Assembly (NCBI RefSeq): GCF_035046505.1
Contig: NC_089822.1
Location: forward strand, 102,804,659-102,868,658
Length of the DNA: 64,000 nucleotides
Source: Tiliqua scincoides
Taxonomy: Eukaryota; Chordata; Lepidosauria; Squamata; Scincidae
Direction of reading: 5' to 3'
Every line of letters begins with the position of its first letter. Position 1 is the first letter of the stretch. The translations under genes and the position numbers were made by a program. Positions 24,606 through 43,334 of the stretch are shown piece after piece. The notes beneath the pieces were generated by a model. The model was not told the origin of the DNA, made no database searches, and was given only the letters and a program-made list of their open reading frames with translations.

Positions 24606-24681
24606 ATATAGACGGTCCTGCGGACATAAAACAGCCAAGATTTTTTAACCCTCCCCTCTCTGACTGTCTGTCTGTCTGTAG

Positions 24682-24726
24682 GACCCAGGTGACCCCACAA
24701 GGGAGGCCCAAAGCTAGTTTGTCAAG
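24682..24726 (+). other. GNB3: GNB3 5' UTR part of the first coding exon
   Basis: A pyrimidine-rich CTGTCTG repeat ends in TAG at 24679-24681, a good splice acceptor. The 45 bases from there to the ATG would be 5' UTR. An upstream noncoding exon is therefore expected; its position is not certain. Confidence 0.65.
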
Positions 24727-31659
<6,933 letters not shown>

Positions 31660-32510
31660 AGAGAAAATGGGAGGAGAAGATGGGATACTGCAGGGAGCCC
31701 TCTCCAGGCCTATCATTTATTGAGTACTACTGGCATTTCTGCTTGTTCTGTGCAGACTTTATTGACCCACAAGACACTTTCCAACCTAAAGGAGAAGCTC
31801 AGGGAAAGGGTCCACCCAGGCCAATTTCCCCCCAACTCTTTCTTGCCCCCCCCAACTTCCTGCCTTTTGCAAGCTGCAAAACATGGCAGGGCTCTCCCTA
31901 TGTGGCTGCTTCAGGGACACGCCTCATTGAGAGGCAGCTGTTTCACCTTTTCTCACTCCAAGCTACAGAACCCCCTCATGGAATCACAGCAGAGGCCCAC
32001 CAGTCAAGAGGCACTCAAACATTATCCTGAAAACACCCATCCCTGAGAGAATGTTCCCTTACATTATGTTTATTCTCCCTTGCTGTCTGTTCACACAAGC
32101 AGTTCACACACAGGGCCCTCAGATGCTTCATAACCATAACTTTGCTCCCTCAGACCAACATCCTTGACAAAGAAGAGGTTTACTACACCAAGGACTCTGC
32201 ATTGAACTTTTTTCACTTTTACTCCTGTTAAGGAGGGAGGAGTAAGTTAGCTCACTGCTTTAAATCTATGCATTGTTTGGAAAAGAGTTTGCTGCCCCCA
32301 TCTTGGGCACCAGACCCAGGGAATGTTTAATGTAATCCTATTGTCTTCCTGTAGCCACCTCCCATCACCCTACAATCCCTCACCCCTTATCTACTGTATA
32401 GTCTTCCCTCTATTCATCCCATAGGTCCCCCTCAGCCACTGCTCTGAGATGTAACTGTATCATACAGGAGTTTTATAGCCCAGGCAAAATAAAAGTGACA
32501 GATCAGATGG
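31660..32510 (+). other. GNB3: GNB3 3' UTR and polyadenylation signal
   Basis: About 850 bases without recognised repeats follow the stop. An AATAAA hexamer lies at 32488-32493 (AAAATAAAAGTGAC), so the transcript probably ends near 32510. Confidence 0.65.
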
Positions 32511-34410
32511 ACTGGCTCAAGCTACATCATTTGGGACCAACACCCTGGCTGAGCATGAGCAAACATGTTCTTGTGGTCCCATCTTAGGCTGCAATCCTAA
32601 CCCCACTGACTTGGTAGTAAGCCCTGCTGACTGTATTGGGCTCTTCATCTCTCTTCTCCAAACTGGCAGAGTCAAACTACCAATCTCCAGCAATAGCTGG
32701 CTTAAATCTAAGACCCACTGACAGCCAGGTGGGCTACAGAGAGGTAAGCAAAAAACTTATATTCATCTGGTTGTCTCCATCTGACCCTCCCCTTCCCTGC
32801 CATTGCACGCTTGTTCCCTCAGTGGAGCTGCATGACAGCTCACATTAAAAAATAAGATTTAAATCCTACTTATGTTTTATATAGAACTTTTAGAATCCTC
32901 AAAGTACTTGACATACACTGGGCCAATTCAGGTATCATTTCAAACCATGATTTCTACTAACAGTAGTTTAGAACTTGTCTGTTTGCATTTTCCATCATCT
33001 TCAGTTCAAACATTACTCCCATCAACATGGGAGAGCACTATCTGCATCACGGTCAATCACCACACCAAGGCATAGCTAGCCCAACCCATTTTTTTTTTTT
33101 TTTGCGCAAACCTAGTTCAAGCCACAGTTTACAAGTCTGGTACTGTACATCAGCAGATCCCAAGTTGTTTAATTCAGATAACATAAAAAGTCTTGAATAA
33201 ATCAACTTAGTCCTCCCCGTGATCAGTCTATCTGCACTGACACACTGAACATAGGGAATGGTCTTTCTCATGACTACAACCATGGAACAAATGCTGATTG
33301 GGGTAAGGGTTCATGTGTCATCAAGATGGTTGTGGTCTGAGGCTAAGAGACAGTGACTTGTTTAAGGTCATTTGTGGACATTTGTGGCAGAGGCACTTCA
33401 TTGCCATTTCCGGTGCACTTTGAGAGTGAGACAGTGTGCACTTCCTTCTCCCCCACCTGAAACAAGGTGGGGGAGCCTCCTTTTTCTCTAAAATTCAGGG
33501 TGTAAGGTGAGGGGATAAAAACAGGGGAACTGGAATGCTCTTCAATGCAACACATAGGCTCTTACTTCATGAGACTGAACTATGAACCACCAGGCCAACT
33601 TCTATTTCGGAAGTAGTTGGGAATGTATGTTGCCAAGGCCTTCATACAGCAGAGAGCCACAAGATCAGATAATGCTTGCTTTGTTCTCACTGAGAAAAAG
33701 CAAGAGATTTGGCCACCTCTCTTGTAAACCAGAAGAAATTCAGCTACTTCTGCTCTCTTGGGTATAGCATGTATCAAAAGCATGCCTCAATAAGCCTGTT
33801 AAAGAACGCAAGAAAAAAAGGATGCAGTATCCATGCACTTGGGTCTCTTCAAATCATTTTGAACTACAACAACATAGGAAGCGTTAAGTGTTTACTCAAT
33901 GATTTAAACTTGGTGCAAGTTGTGTCCCTTCTGTTGTTGGGAGGGCATTTCACAGAAACCTTATGCCCGAACCCACCCACCTAACCAATCTTATGCGAGT
34001 ACAGCATAATAAAACGGGTCCTCATGACTACAACCATAGCACAAACAGAAAAAAGTTGCATTGGCTGAAAAAGGTCCACAGGAGATACCAAGACTAGATA
34101 TAGCACCCCAATATGTTGAAGCTGCCTTCTACAGAATCAGGCCATTTAGCCTGCTATAGCCTCTTCTGACTATAAGCAACTCTCCACAGCCTCAGGAATC
34201 TTGAGGTTTATTTAAATCTGAAGATGCTAAGGATTTAACTAGGAACTCTGCTCATGTACTTTCCCTATGCATTAATCCAGCTGTAGGAGTCAAACCAAGC
34301 TGTACAACCCTATGCATATTTAGATGCAAGTTACACTGGTATCAATGAAGCATGCTCCCAGGTAAGTATGCCTAGGAGTGTGATTGTTCTTCTACCTTCA
34401 GTTCTCCTAG
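32511..34410. other. Intergenic between GNB3 and the repeat nest
   Basis: A small MITE-like block starts near 32585 ('taggctgcaatcctaacccc'). A poly-T run lies at 33090-33104. A possible SINE fragment is near 33330-33580. No gene is supported. Confidence 0.35.
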
Positions 34411-34584
34411 TGCAGTGGTACTCAAACTTTTCCGGCCAGTGGCTCCCTTGACCCCCGTGGCTGTTGGCCATGACTCCCCATCATGTTCCTGAGGGCTGGA
34501 AGTGAAATCATTAAACAGGAAGTGGCCAGAAATATTAACTATATTAAATATAATATATTTATTATAATATATTTATTAAATATA

Positions 34585-34789
34585 TAGGGTGAACCAAAAG
34601 TAGGTGGACAGTAGGTGGAATAGGGTTTGTGTTAGGGTTACACTATAACGATGGTGTTCATTATAACTATGGTGTTTGTGTTATATTAAATTGTATTTAA
34701 TTGCATTAGTAAATATAACTGTATATGTAATCTCAAAACATAACTGTATATGTTATCATTTACTGTCCACCTACTTTTGGTTCACCCTG
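34585..34789. mobile_element. Mariner-type MITE
   Basis: 205 bp with about 28-bp, nearly perfect terminal inverted repeats (AGGGTGAACCAAAAGTAGGT at the left, ACCTACTTTTGGTTCACCCT at the right), flanked by TA (34583-34584 and 34790-34791). The short AT-rich interior codes for nothing. Confidence 0.9.
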
Positions 34790-34878
34790 TATATTAACTA
34801 TATTAATATTAATTATATCATTAATTAAATGCAGATATTAAAAATATATTATTAATACACAGCAATATACATGCTTTA

Positions 34879-36469
34879 CAAAGGCGTAAAGCTATACAAC
34901 AACAAAGGCGACAGGGGTGTCTGCAACAACTACCGTGGCATCTCTCTCCTTAGCGTTGTAGGAAAGTTGTTTGCCCGAGTTGCACTAAAGAGGCTCCAGG
35001 TACTTGCAGAGAGCGTTTATCCAGAATCACAGTGTGGATTCCGAGCCAACAGGTCCACCACTGATATGGTATTCTCCCTTAGACAACTGCAGGAGAAATG
35101 CAGGGAACAACGACAGCCACTCTTTATAGCCTTCATAGACCTCACAAAGGCTTTCGATCTGGTCAGCAGGGATGGCCTCTTCAAGATTCTCCCCAAGATT
35201 GGATGTCCACCCAGGCTCCTCAGCATCATCAGATCCTTCCACAAGGACATGAAGGGCACTGTTGTCTTTGATGGCTCCACATCAGACCCCTTTGACATCC
35301 GAAGCGGCGTGAAGCAGGGCTGTGTTCTTGCACCAACCTTGTTTGGATCTTCTTCGCTGTCCTGCTGAAGCAGGCCTTTGGAACTACAACAGAAGGCATC
35401 TATCTCCGGACCAGATCAGATGGAAAGCTCTTCAACCTCTCCAGACTGAGAGCAAAGTCCAAAGTCCAGCTGAAATGTCTGCGTGACTTCCTCTTTGCCG
35501 ACGATGCAGCTATCACTACCCACTTTGCCAAAGATCTCCAGCAGCTCATGGATCATTTTAGCAAGGCCTGCCAAGATTTTGGACTGACAATCAGCCTGAA
35601 GAAAACACAGGTCATGGTTCAGGATGTGGACTCACCTCCCTGCATTGCAATCTCTGTGCATGAACTGGAGGTTGTCCATGACTTTGTGTACCTTGGCTCA
35701 ACGATCTCCGACACTCTTTCTCTCGATACCGAGCTAAACAAACGCATCGGTAAAGCAGCTACCACGTTTTCCAGACTCACAAAGAGAGTCTGGTCCAACA
35801 AGAAGCTGACGGAACATACCAAGATCCAGGTCTACAGAGCTTGCGTCCTGAGTACACTTCTGTACTGCAGTGAGTCATGGACTCTTCACTCACAACAGGA
35901 GAGGAAACTGAATGCTTTCCACATGCGCTGCCTCTGATGTACTCTCGGCATCACCTGGCAGGACAAAGTTCCAAACAACACAGTCCTGGAACGTGCTGGA
36001 ATTTCTAGCATGTATTCACTACTGAAACAGAGACGCCTGTGTTGGCTCGGTCATGTCGTGAGAATGGATGATGGCCAGATCCCAAAGGATCTCCTCTATG
36101 GAGAACTCGTGCAAGGAAAGCGCCCTACAGGTAGACCACAGCTGCGATACAAGGACATCTGCAAGAGGGATCTGAAGGCCTTAGGAGTGGACCTCAACAA
36201 GTGGGAAACCCTGGCCTCTGAGCGGCCCGCTTGGAGGCAGGCTGTGCAACATGGCCTTTCCCAGACACTTGGCCAACAGTCTGAGGCTAAGAGGCAAAGA
36301 AGGAAGGCCCATAGCCAGGGAGACAGGCCAGGGACAGACTGCACTTGCTCCTAGTGTGGAAGGGATTGTCACTCCCGAATTGGCCTTTTCAGCCACACTA
36401 GACGCTGTTCCAGAACCACCATTCAGAGCGTGATACCATAGTCTTTCGAGACTGAAGGTTGCCAACTAG
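34879..36469 (+). mobile_element. 5'-truncated non-LTR retrotransposon (LINE), recent
   Basis: Encodes the reverse transcriptase C-terminal two thirds: NNYRGISLLSVVGKLFAR, FIDLTKAFD (motif A), SGVKQGCVLAPTLFG, the catalytic FADD in FLFADDAAI, then the tail WLGHVVRMDDGQIPKDLLYG and GRPQLRYKDICKRDLKALGV. The frame from 34881 shifts by one base near 35345 (in the TLFG/IFF region). From there it runs to a stop at 36352-36354 with one in-frame TGA at about 35935, where CGA is expected. A 13-bp target duplication TATACATGCTTTA flanks it (34866-34878 and 36470-36482), as in target-primed reverse transcription. The 115-nt 3' UTR ends GGTTGCCAACTA without poly(A). The clade was not determined. Confidence 0.9.
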
Positions 36470-36837
36470 TATACATGCTTTATAAATTATCAGCTGCTGA
36501 TCACTGTTGGAGAAAGGATGCTGGAGTAGGTAGATTTTGTCTAGTCCAGGAGGACTCATTTTTTCAAACTTTGTAAGCATACCAATAGAATTGTTTTATC
36601 AAATGAACTTTTTGAACAACCAGTCTGACCAACATTACACACACACACCCCTGTGGACCCCAATCCAACTAGTCATTTCTCCCATTCTCCTTGGATAGGA
36701 TTGAACCCTTTATTAATTTAATGAAATTAAATTTTTCCAGCAGCTGGTGGGGAAACAAAAATAGACCATGAAAATATATCAGAGCTGATAAGGGTTTGGT
36801 TAGGAAGCTGATTTGTCTCCTATACTAGGAGATGCAC

Positions 36838-36930
36838 AGCTCAAGCCTATGCATGTCTACTCAGAAGTAAGTCCCATTAGAGTCAATGGGGCTTACTCCC
36901 AGGAAAGTGTGGATAGGATTGGGCTGGCAA
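36838..36930. mobile_element. Small palindromic MITE of the squamate 'AAGTAAGTCCCATT' type
   Basis: Reads 'caagcctatgcatgtctact', 'cagaagtaagtcccattaga', 'gtcaatggggcttactccca', 'ggaaagtgtggataggattg'. The ends and the two 'taagtccc/ggcttactcc' blocks are mutually inverted. Degraded relatives occur near 7165, 24368, 32585, 34310 and 58610. Confidence 0.65.
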
Positions 36931-37594
36931 TCACTTCATCAATGGCTGATAAGTATTCCCTTCAAATAGCAAGATTCATCACTTTAAAAATATAGCCTCT
37001 GCTCTTTAGTCAAACAACAAGATTAATAAATCACTTTAAAAACAGTACCCTTTTTCTGCTCCTGGCCAAATGAAGTGTGTGCTTGTCTCTCCCCTCCTCC
37101 TTTGCCAACTGCATGGAAACAACTTTAAGGGGAGGGGGAGGAAAGCAGGAAAGGGGGAGGTGGAAGAGGGAGGGGTTGAAAAGAGAGATTTCACTTTGAT
37201 GAGAAGCGATCCCAGGCTGGGAACTAGGAACCAACCAGACAAGGATCAGCAAGGGTTAAGGACTGTAAGCTGAAGAGGGCAGGGTGGCAGCAGCCACTCT
37301 AGCAGCTGAGCAACTCCTGTTCCTTCTGCTTTAAAAAAAAAGCATATTCTGGGCTCATATTCTGCCCAGGGGTGTGACTGTATCTCTGCCAGAGGACATC
37401 CCCTTGCCTCCCCTTTGAGTTCCTGGCACCGCCCTAAAGAGCCATGCCTCACAGTTTGAATAACACTGTCCTAGTGGATTGGCTGAGTCCAATATTCTTT
37501 TCTGTAGAGGACTATATCTACCTGAATGACTATCCCCATGAACCTCCTCTTTCAACTGAAAGAATCAACACCACAGATCATTAGGCAACTATTG

Positions 37595-37898
37595 TCTCAT
37601 TCTAAAGTAAATTTTATTTTCTATAAACAGTGAAGCTGTGAACACAAGAAGTGAAGCTATTTCAGAAAAAAAGAGTCACACACAAAAATCTATACATGGA
37701 AAAATACAAATATGAAAATTAGTGATGCAAAAGGTATATTTAAAAAGGCAGCTCTTCCTCTACACAGGGACAGAACTGGCAAGAGTGACACAAACTGCTG
37801 CAGAGGTGGAAGTCCTAATGCAACAACACCTTCAGACTCTTTACTCTTCGAAGTGTCCTTTCGGAAGGCCAAAAAGCAACAGAGCAGCTGAAAGAAAA
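37595..37898 (-). other. CDCA3: CDCA3 3' UTR with polyadenylation signal
   Basis: On the minus strand AATAAA lies at 37618-37613, about 280 bases after the stop codon. The UTR is free of recognised repeats. Confidence 0.7.
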
Positions 37899-40800
37899 CT
37901 AATTTTCCACCAAATGACACTGTTGATTTTCTTTGTTCAGTGAGTCCCAGCTACAGCTGCCTGCTTTGAGGCTTCGCCCAGCGTTTAGCACTCCCTCCTT
38001 GTGCTCTCCTTGGTTGTCTGCCACTGAAGGATATCTCTTGCTCTGAAGAGAAAAGAGTTCCACATCAGTTGGGAAGCTAGGGACCCAACAGCCCAATCTG
38101 GGAGTCTCCCGTCTGGCCACAGCCAGATTTTTTAATCAGAAAAATACCCATCAGGAAAAGCCAAGTCAAGAATACTGAAGGGGCCCCACTCAGGGAGATG
38201 GGGAAATCACAAATCTCTATTCTGTACACATTACCTCCCCTGCTCTTTGGTTATTTATTATCAGTGGAGGCTGAACTGTCCACCTTCTGGGGGTGTATGG
38301 GAAGGCTTTACCCAAAAGCCCGAGTTCTGGCTTGTTTATTACTCTGTGCCTTTAATACTCAATGGCTCCCACTAAGTCTTATGAAGGAAATAAAGGCCTA
38401 TGGCTGGAAGGACAAGGACATCCTTCAGGTGCCCCAAGCAACCTCAACCAGCACATCACATTGCAACAGCAAATGGATTAGGGTAAATGTGGCATATGTT
38501 CCCAGTCTAAAGTGATTTCAGGATTTACTCTGAAATTTACATTTAGGTAGTCTTTGCAAAGAGCCTGTTGTGGATGTAGCCAAGTTCTATTTCTATGTGG
38601 TTTTAAACTCTGGTTTAAAGATTTTAGATAAATAGGTGTATGGCTTATGTGCTGATCGACCTAATAAACTTGTACATACTTCCTTTATGATACTGTGCCA
38701 AGAGTCTCAGAAATAAAGTAGAGGGAAGATGGGGAACCCTTAGCCCAGGGGTAGCCAAGCTGCAGCATGCAGACACTTCCTAAGTGGTACACACAAGTTG
38801 TCTGTTATGGCCATGCCAGCTGATCCAGGGTATCACGGCCTCAAGCGTACAGTGCTTCTCCTGAGGCAAGGCCCAGAAAGGGAGCAACAAGATCCAGCTG
38901 ATAATTTACCGAAGCCAAGGCTTTCACTTGAAAAAACTCAAACAGGTTCAGAGTCCCATAATACAGTGGAGTTCAAGCTTTCATATATTAAAAGTGGCAT
39001 GTGGCGTGTTGTGGGTTAGCCTTAGCCTCATGATCAGTAGACAAGAGAGACTCCATTCCCAAGATAGCATGATAACTCCCCGTTTAACATACCTGGTGAG
39101 AAGTAAGGGAATTTGGAGAATTGTCATCTTGCAGGACACTAAGTGGTGAACGTCCAGCACCTGCTGACATTACCAGCATTTTGCTATTGGCCCTACGTCG
39201 TGTCGGCTTATTCCCTAGAAGCAAAAGAGGTAGAGCACAGGTGAATTACTTAGTATGTAGCATTTCTCACAGTCCTTAAAAAAAAAAAGAGGCTGAAGAG
39301 CTTCCATTCCCTGGCCCACTGCCCTTGCCATGCAGTCCTTCTTTCTATGTGATCTGGCATCTGCAGCAGCAGCTGAGTGGAGGAATTGTGATCATTTTGC
39401 TGTACCAGCTACCACACAGTGGTCATTGCATTCCTCTTGGGTTTCCCCCCCTCTTGGATACAAGTCCACCCACACGGGACCTGGCAAAGGAGGATTGTTT
39501 GCCTCACAATTGTTGCTTGGTTGGGTTGTTACAAAGGCTTAATCAAGCCAGCTCCCAGTTCCTTGGAGTCTGAACAACATGCATTATAGTTGCTATTGTA
39601 CAGCATTGGGTACCAGCACCGCCACCCTTCATTTTCGTACTCGGGCAGCTCCACTGTTTTCCTGCTTCCCCTCCATGCAACAACTGAGGGAACTGCCTGT
39701 GGAAACCAAAGCTCACCTGTAGGACAAAGGACATTGGCAAAGTGAGCTGGTCTTGTTGCAGTTGCAACAGAAGCGCTGGAGGTCACCTGCTTGTTTCGCT
39801 CCTCTGTCCATGAGGTACTCCCTTGGTATGCTTCCCCAGAAGACATTTCCTCCCTTGAAACCTCCACCATGACAAAGGCATCTTCAGACTTCTGGTCTTG
39901 ATGGTGGGACTCCTCTAGGAGCAGTTCCTCATCCATTGCATCAGCCACGAAGGCTTCACTCAGCTGCTTCACTAAGCAGTCTATGGTGTCTAGAAGGGAG
40001 GCAAAACCCAGGTCTAAGGATCAGTATGAACTCTCACACCAGGGAGTGCAAAAACATCTTGGATATGAACAGCAAGAACCATGAGCTTGTGGGTCCGTTT
40101 CTAGAGAGGGGGGCTTAGGGACTTCCTAGAGCAGGGGTGCCCAAACCCCAGCCCTGGGGCCACTTGCAGCCCGTGAGGACTCCCAATCCGACCCTCAGGG
40201 AGTCCCCAGTCTCCAATAAGCTTCTGACCTTCCAGAGACTTGCTGGAGCCCCCACTGGCCTGATGCAACTGCTCTCAGTGTGACAGGCAACTGTTTGACC
40301 TCTCACATGAGCTGTGGGATGAGGGCTCCCTCCACTGCATGGTGTTTCACATCTGTGATGCAGCAGCAGCAGCAAAGGAAAGGCCTTTTATAGGCCTTGA
40401 GCTATTGCAAGAACTTCATTCATATAAGTTCCATCTCTAATATATTCATTTATGTAAATTTATTCAAATTTGAAATGTGAATTAATTCTTTTTTCCCCTG
40501 GCCCCTGACACAGTGTCAGAGAGATGATGTTGCCCACTTGCCAAAAAGTTTGGACACCTGTGTCCTAGAGGATCATGAGATATATGCATGAAAATTAAAA
40601 GGTTCAGATTTTGGGAACAATCCCCTGCTGCTGAAAAACAGCAGTTCAGGCCTTCACCCTTCAAGACCATGAACCCTAACTCTGCAAGCAGCAGCTAGAG
40701 GAGGTGCTATTAACCCATTTCTTTGCAGCCCACAGATGTACACATTTGATCTCTGTTGTGTATATGCAATGTTCAGCAGAAATGGCTCAAAAAGCCATTT

Positions 40801-42729
40801 TCAAACTCTCTAGGAGTTTGAAAGCCACATAAGTGCTTGCAGGGAAGGGGAGGAAGAAACCAGGGAGGGAGGCAGCTCATGGGGGCTGCAGGGACTGGGA
40901 TGTACTCACCAGTCCCTGCAGCAGCATCCTGTGGGTGCAGGGAGCCCTCCACGAGCGTCTGCAGGGCTCCCCAGCCTGCAGAAAGTGGAGCTATCATGCT
41001 CTACAAACCAGAAATGGAGCGCAAAACCAGAAGTGGAGCGCACCTGCTTCACTTTCTGCAGGCTGGGAAGCCCTGTAGATGCTCACGCAGGGCTCCCCCC
41101 ACCCCAGGAAGGCTGTTGCAGGGACCGGTGAGTTCATCCCAGTCCCTGCAGCCCCATTAGTGACACGATCCTGGGGAGCACGTTGCTGCCTTCCCCACTG
41201 CCTCTGCCCCTTAAGGAGAAAGAGGCCAGGGTCCTCAGGCTGGGGCGTCATGATGCCCCAGTTTGAATACCACTGACTTAAGGTAAATGCCTTGAGCAAA
41301 CTATTGGGATCAGACACCATTTGAAAAGCCCTAATTTTTCCCCTATTTGGGAGCCCTTTTAACTCACCAGGGGCAGAAAAAAAAGCTGCTGAGACATCTT
41401 GCTGCAGTAGTCATTGTCTTGGCATGTTTCCCCAAGACGCTCTAGCTTTGTCAAACCAAAGTTATCAAAGACCTCGACTTTAAGGTCATGCATATGGATC
41501 TTTAGGTGTGTTGCTAATTGTTGTTTGCTGCTCCACCAGAAGGCATGCCAGCTGACTTTGCAAATTCTGGAACAGCGTGTAAAACGAGAACTGGGACAGT
41601 AATCAGGAATCATATTAGGAAATATTTTTGTTTGCTGCTTGCATTTTGATCTCCTTGCAAACAATTCCCCCACCGGTTCATTTTGTGTTTTTATATGCAT
41701 CTCTTTGATCCTTTGCATTCCCCTCTTCATTGCTTTGTCCCCTCCGCCTTTTAATAAGCTTTTTGTACTTTTACTCTTTTACCTGCCTGATCCACATTCA
41801 CTCCAAGGGGCTATCTATGCTAAACCTACAAGCAGCCTAGCAGCTATGGACTGCACTAATTTAAATTTCCAGGCGGTCTTCACGCACAGCCTCACATGGG
41901 ATACATGGGACTGAAGGGGATGAGAATAGCCATAACAATCTGATGAGAATTGTGGTTTTGGAGTGGTGATGCCACCATGGAGTAATTAATGTCTCACAGG
42001 GGTTGGAAGCAACACCAGCTTTACAAGTTGAGTTGGAGAGCCTTCTAAACTAAAAGAGAAGGGGAGAAATCAACTAAATAATAATCCCCATGCATATACG
42101 CATGGGGAGAGATTCAGAAGAATGAGTAAATTTGGAAGTGATCCTTACAAAACACTTGGGGAGACAGTGTCTGGGGAATCCATACAGTTCAGCAAATCAG
42201 TGATCAAAAGATTTGACAAGCAGGCACCAGAGCACAAGGAAGCTGCAAGTCTGATAAAATCTTAATGGAGAAAAGTTCCAAGTAACTTTGCACTGTGGTC
42301 CTGGAAGCAAGATTGGATGTCATACCACCACTTACTAGATACCACGGCTTTCATGGGAGTACGCGAGACACCAGGTGTTGGGGAACGAGGGTCCCAGCTC
42401 AGATTCTGATCATTGGCTACCACTCTGTCTTTGTTGGGACCTGGCAAAGGACTCTCTTGGGGGGAACTTTCGACCTGCAAGAGAGTACAGCATGGCTCAG
42501 TCTGTGTAAAAGTGAGAGCCCCAGATTTATGGGAGGGAGGCATATGCCCAAAATGTATGCAACAGGTACATTTTTTGGCTTGAAGATATGCAAGGAGCTC
42601 TCACTATACCTCTATGGGGGTTCGCAAGATCCCAGCTGTAGGCGATCGTGGGTCACTAACATGTTCCAGGTGCTTATTAAGCAAAGGTTTGCAGGTGGGT
42701 GTTGCAGGAGAACTCTCAGAAGCCCCCAT
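37899..42729 (-). CDS. CDCA3: Cell division cycle-associated 3 (TOME-1), complete, five coding exons
   Basis: Mitotic-entry regulator, proposed to act as an SCF-type F-box adaptor for Wee1 and itself an APC/C substrate (family knowledge). Exons on the minus strand in coding order: 42729-42610, 42474-42336, 39989-39717, 39214-39093, 38042-37899. The total is 798 nt, 265 aa plus TAG (human is about 268 aa). All borders are AG/GT with matching phases (0, 1, 1, 0). It starts MGASESSPATPTCKPLLNKH. Two copies of DPRSPTxGxxRTP (residues 26-38 and 68-80) carry paired proline-directed phosphosites. The conserved LVKQLSEAF begins exon 3, RSPLSVLQDDNSP lies in exon 4, and a KEN box sits at 255-257 (NKENQ) near the C-terminus. 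The ATG is preceded by a 5' UTR acceptor (exon edge 42734). The gene lies tail-to-tail with GNB3 and head-to-head with USP5. Confidence 0.95.
40132..40562. mobile_element. hAT-type MITE (family D, copy 3) in CDCA3 intron 2
   Basis: Starts CAGGGGTGCCCAAACCCCAG and ends GTTTGGACACCTGTG. It is flanked by perfect 8-bp repeats TCCTAGAG (40124-40131 and 40563-40570). Confidence 0.9.
40800..41279. mobile_element. hAT-like element with a long internal inverted repeat, in CDCA3 intron 2
   Basis: The right end CAGTTTGAATACCACTGA resembles the hAT end near 37460. Arms at 40875-40991 and 41046-41160 (about 115 bp each) are inverted copies with high similarity, for example GGGACTGGGATGTACTCACC against GGTGAGTTCATCCCAGTCCC. 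They are separated by a roughly 54-bp spacer and can fold into a long hairpin. Confidence 0.7.
41280..42335. other. Rest of CDCA3 intron 2, nothing recognised
   Basis: No repeat or conserved coding block was recognised between the foldback element and the exon ending at 42336. Confidence 0.4.
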
Positions 42730-43334
42730 ACCAGCTGTAAGTTAACGCAGCAACTCGTCCAAGTCAAATTCCTCCACTGATGAGAAATTCTGCAGAAAGA
42801 AAAAGGTCACTGTGTACAGCCTTACAATCCAAGAAAAAAAATGTAGCAAAAGTCAATACCACAGCATTCTATCTAATCCATAATTGTCACCCCTCCTGCA
42901 CTATTGCCAGACAAGAACAGCTCTCAGCATGGCACTTCAGAATATTTGTAAAATATCCTATTACTTGTATCCAAGCACAGCCTTTTGCCTAAAAGTTTTT
43001 CTAGATGAAGACATTAAGGCCTCACCCTGTGAAATTTCCCATAACTTAATATGCACCTGTACCCTTGCTTGCTGATGTTCCCGCAAACATTAAAGATCTG
43101 GAGTCTTTATCAGGCATTTTCTGGGTTCTCCAACTTATTATTTTTTTTAAATTATTATTGTCTCTGTTCAATATGAATCATTTCAGACCCAAAAGTGGGT
43201 AGAATGGGAGACAGCAACACCCAGGTTGCTCTACTTTTAAGTTAGCCATCTTGTTCAGCATCCCACTCTAGGTCAAATAGTAGTGTAGAAAGATTTCTAA
43301 CCATCAGGTCACTGTACACCCATCTTTTATTCAT

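Larger units (their letters stand above)
34416..37460. mobile_element. hAT relic carrying nested insertions
   Basis: The left end CAGTGGTACTCAAACTTTTC at 34416 and the right end AGTTTGAATAACACTG near 37445-37460 are compatible inverted hAT termini. The roughly 3 kb between them holds a mariner MITE, a LINE and a small MITE, plus unassigned AT-rich DNA. The two ends could belong to separate elements, and no target duplication was verified. Confidence 0.4.

Noticed and set aside
34879-36469. Retrovirus-like reverse transcriptase
   Set aside because: The FADD context, the C-terminal tail, the 13-bp variable-type target duplication, the 5' truncation and the lack of LTRs all indicate a LINE.
42295-42780. 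161-codon open frame on the plus strand
   Set aside because: It runs opposite CDCA3 exons 1 and 2 and across their intron, so it is an antisense shadow.
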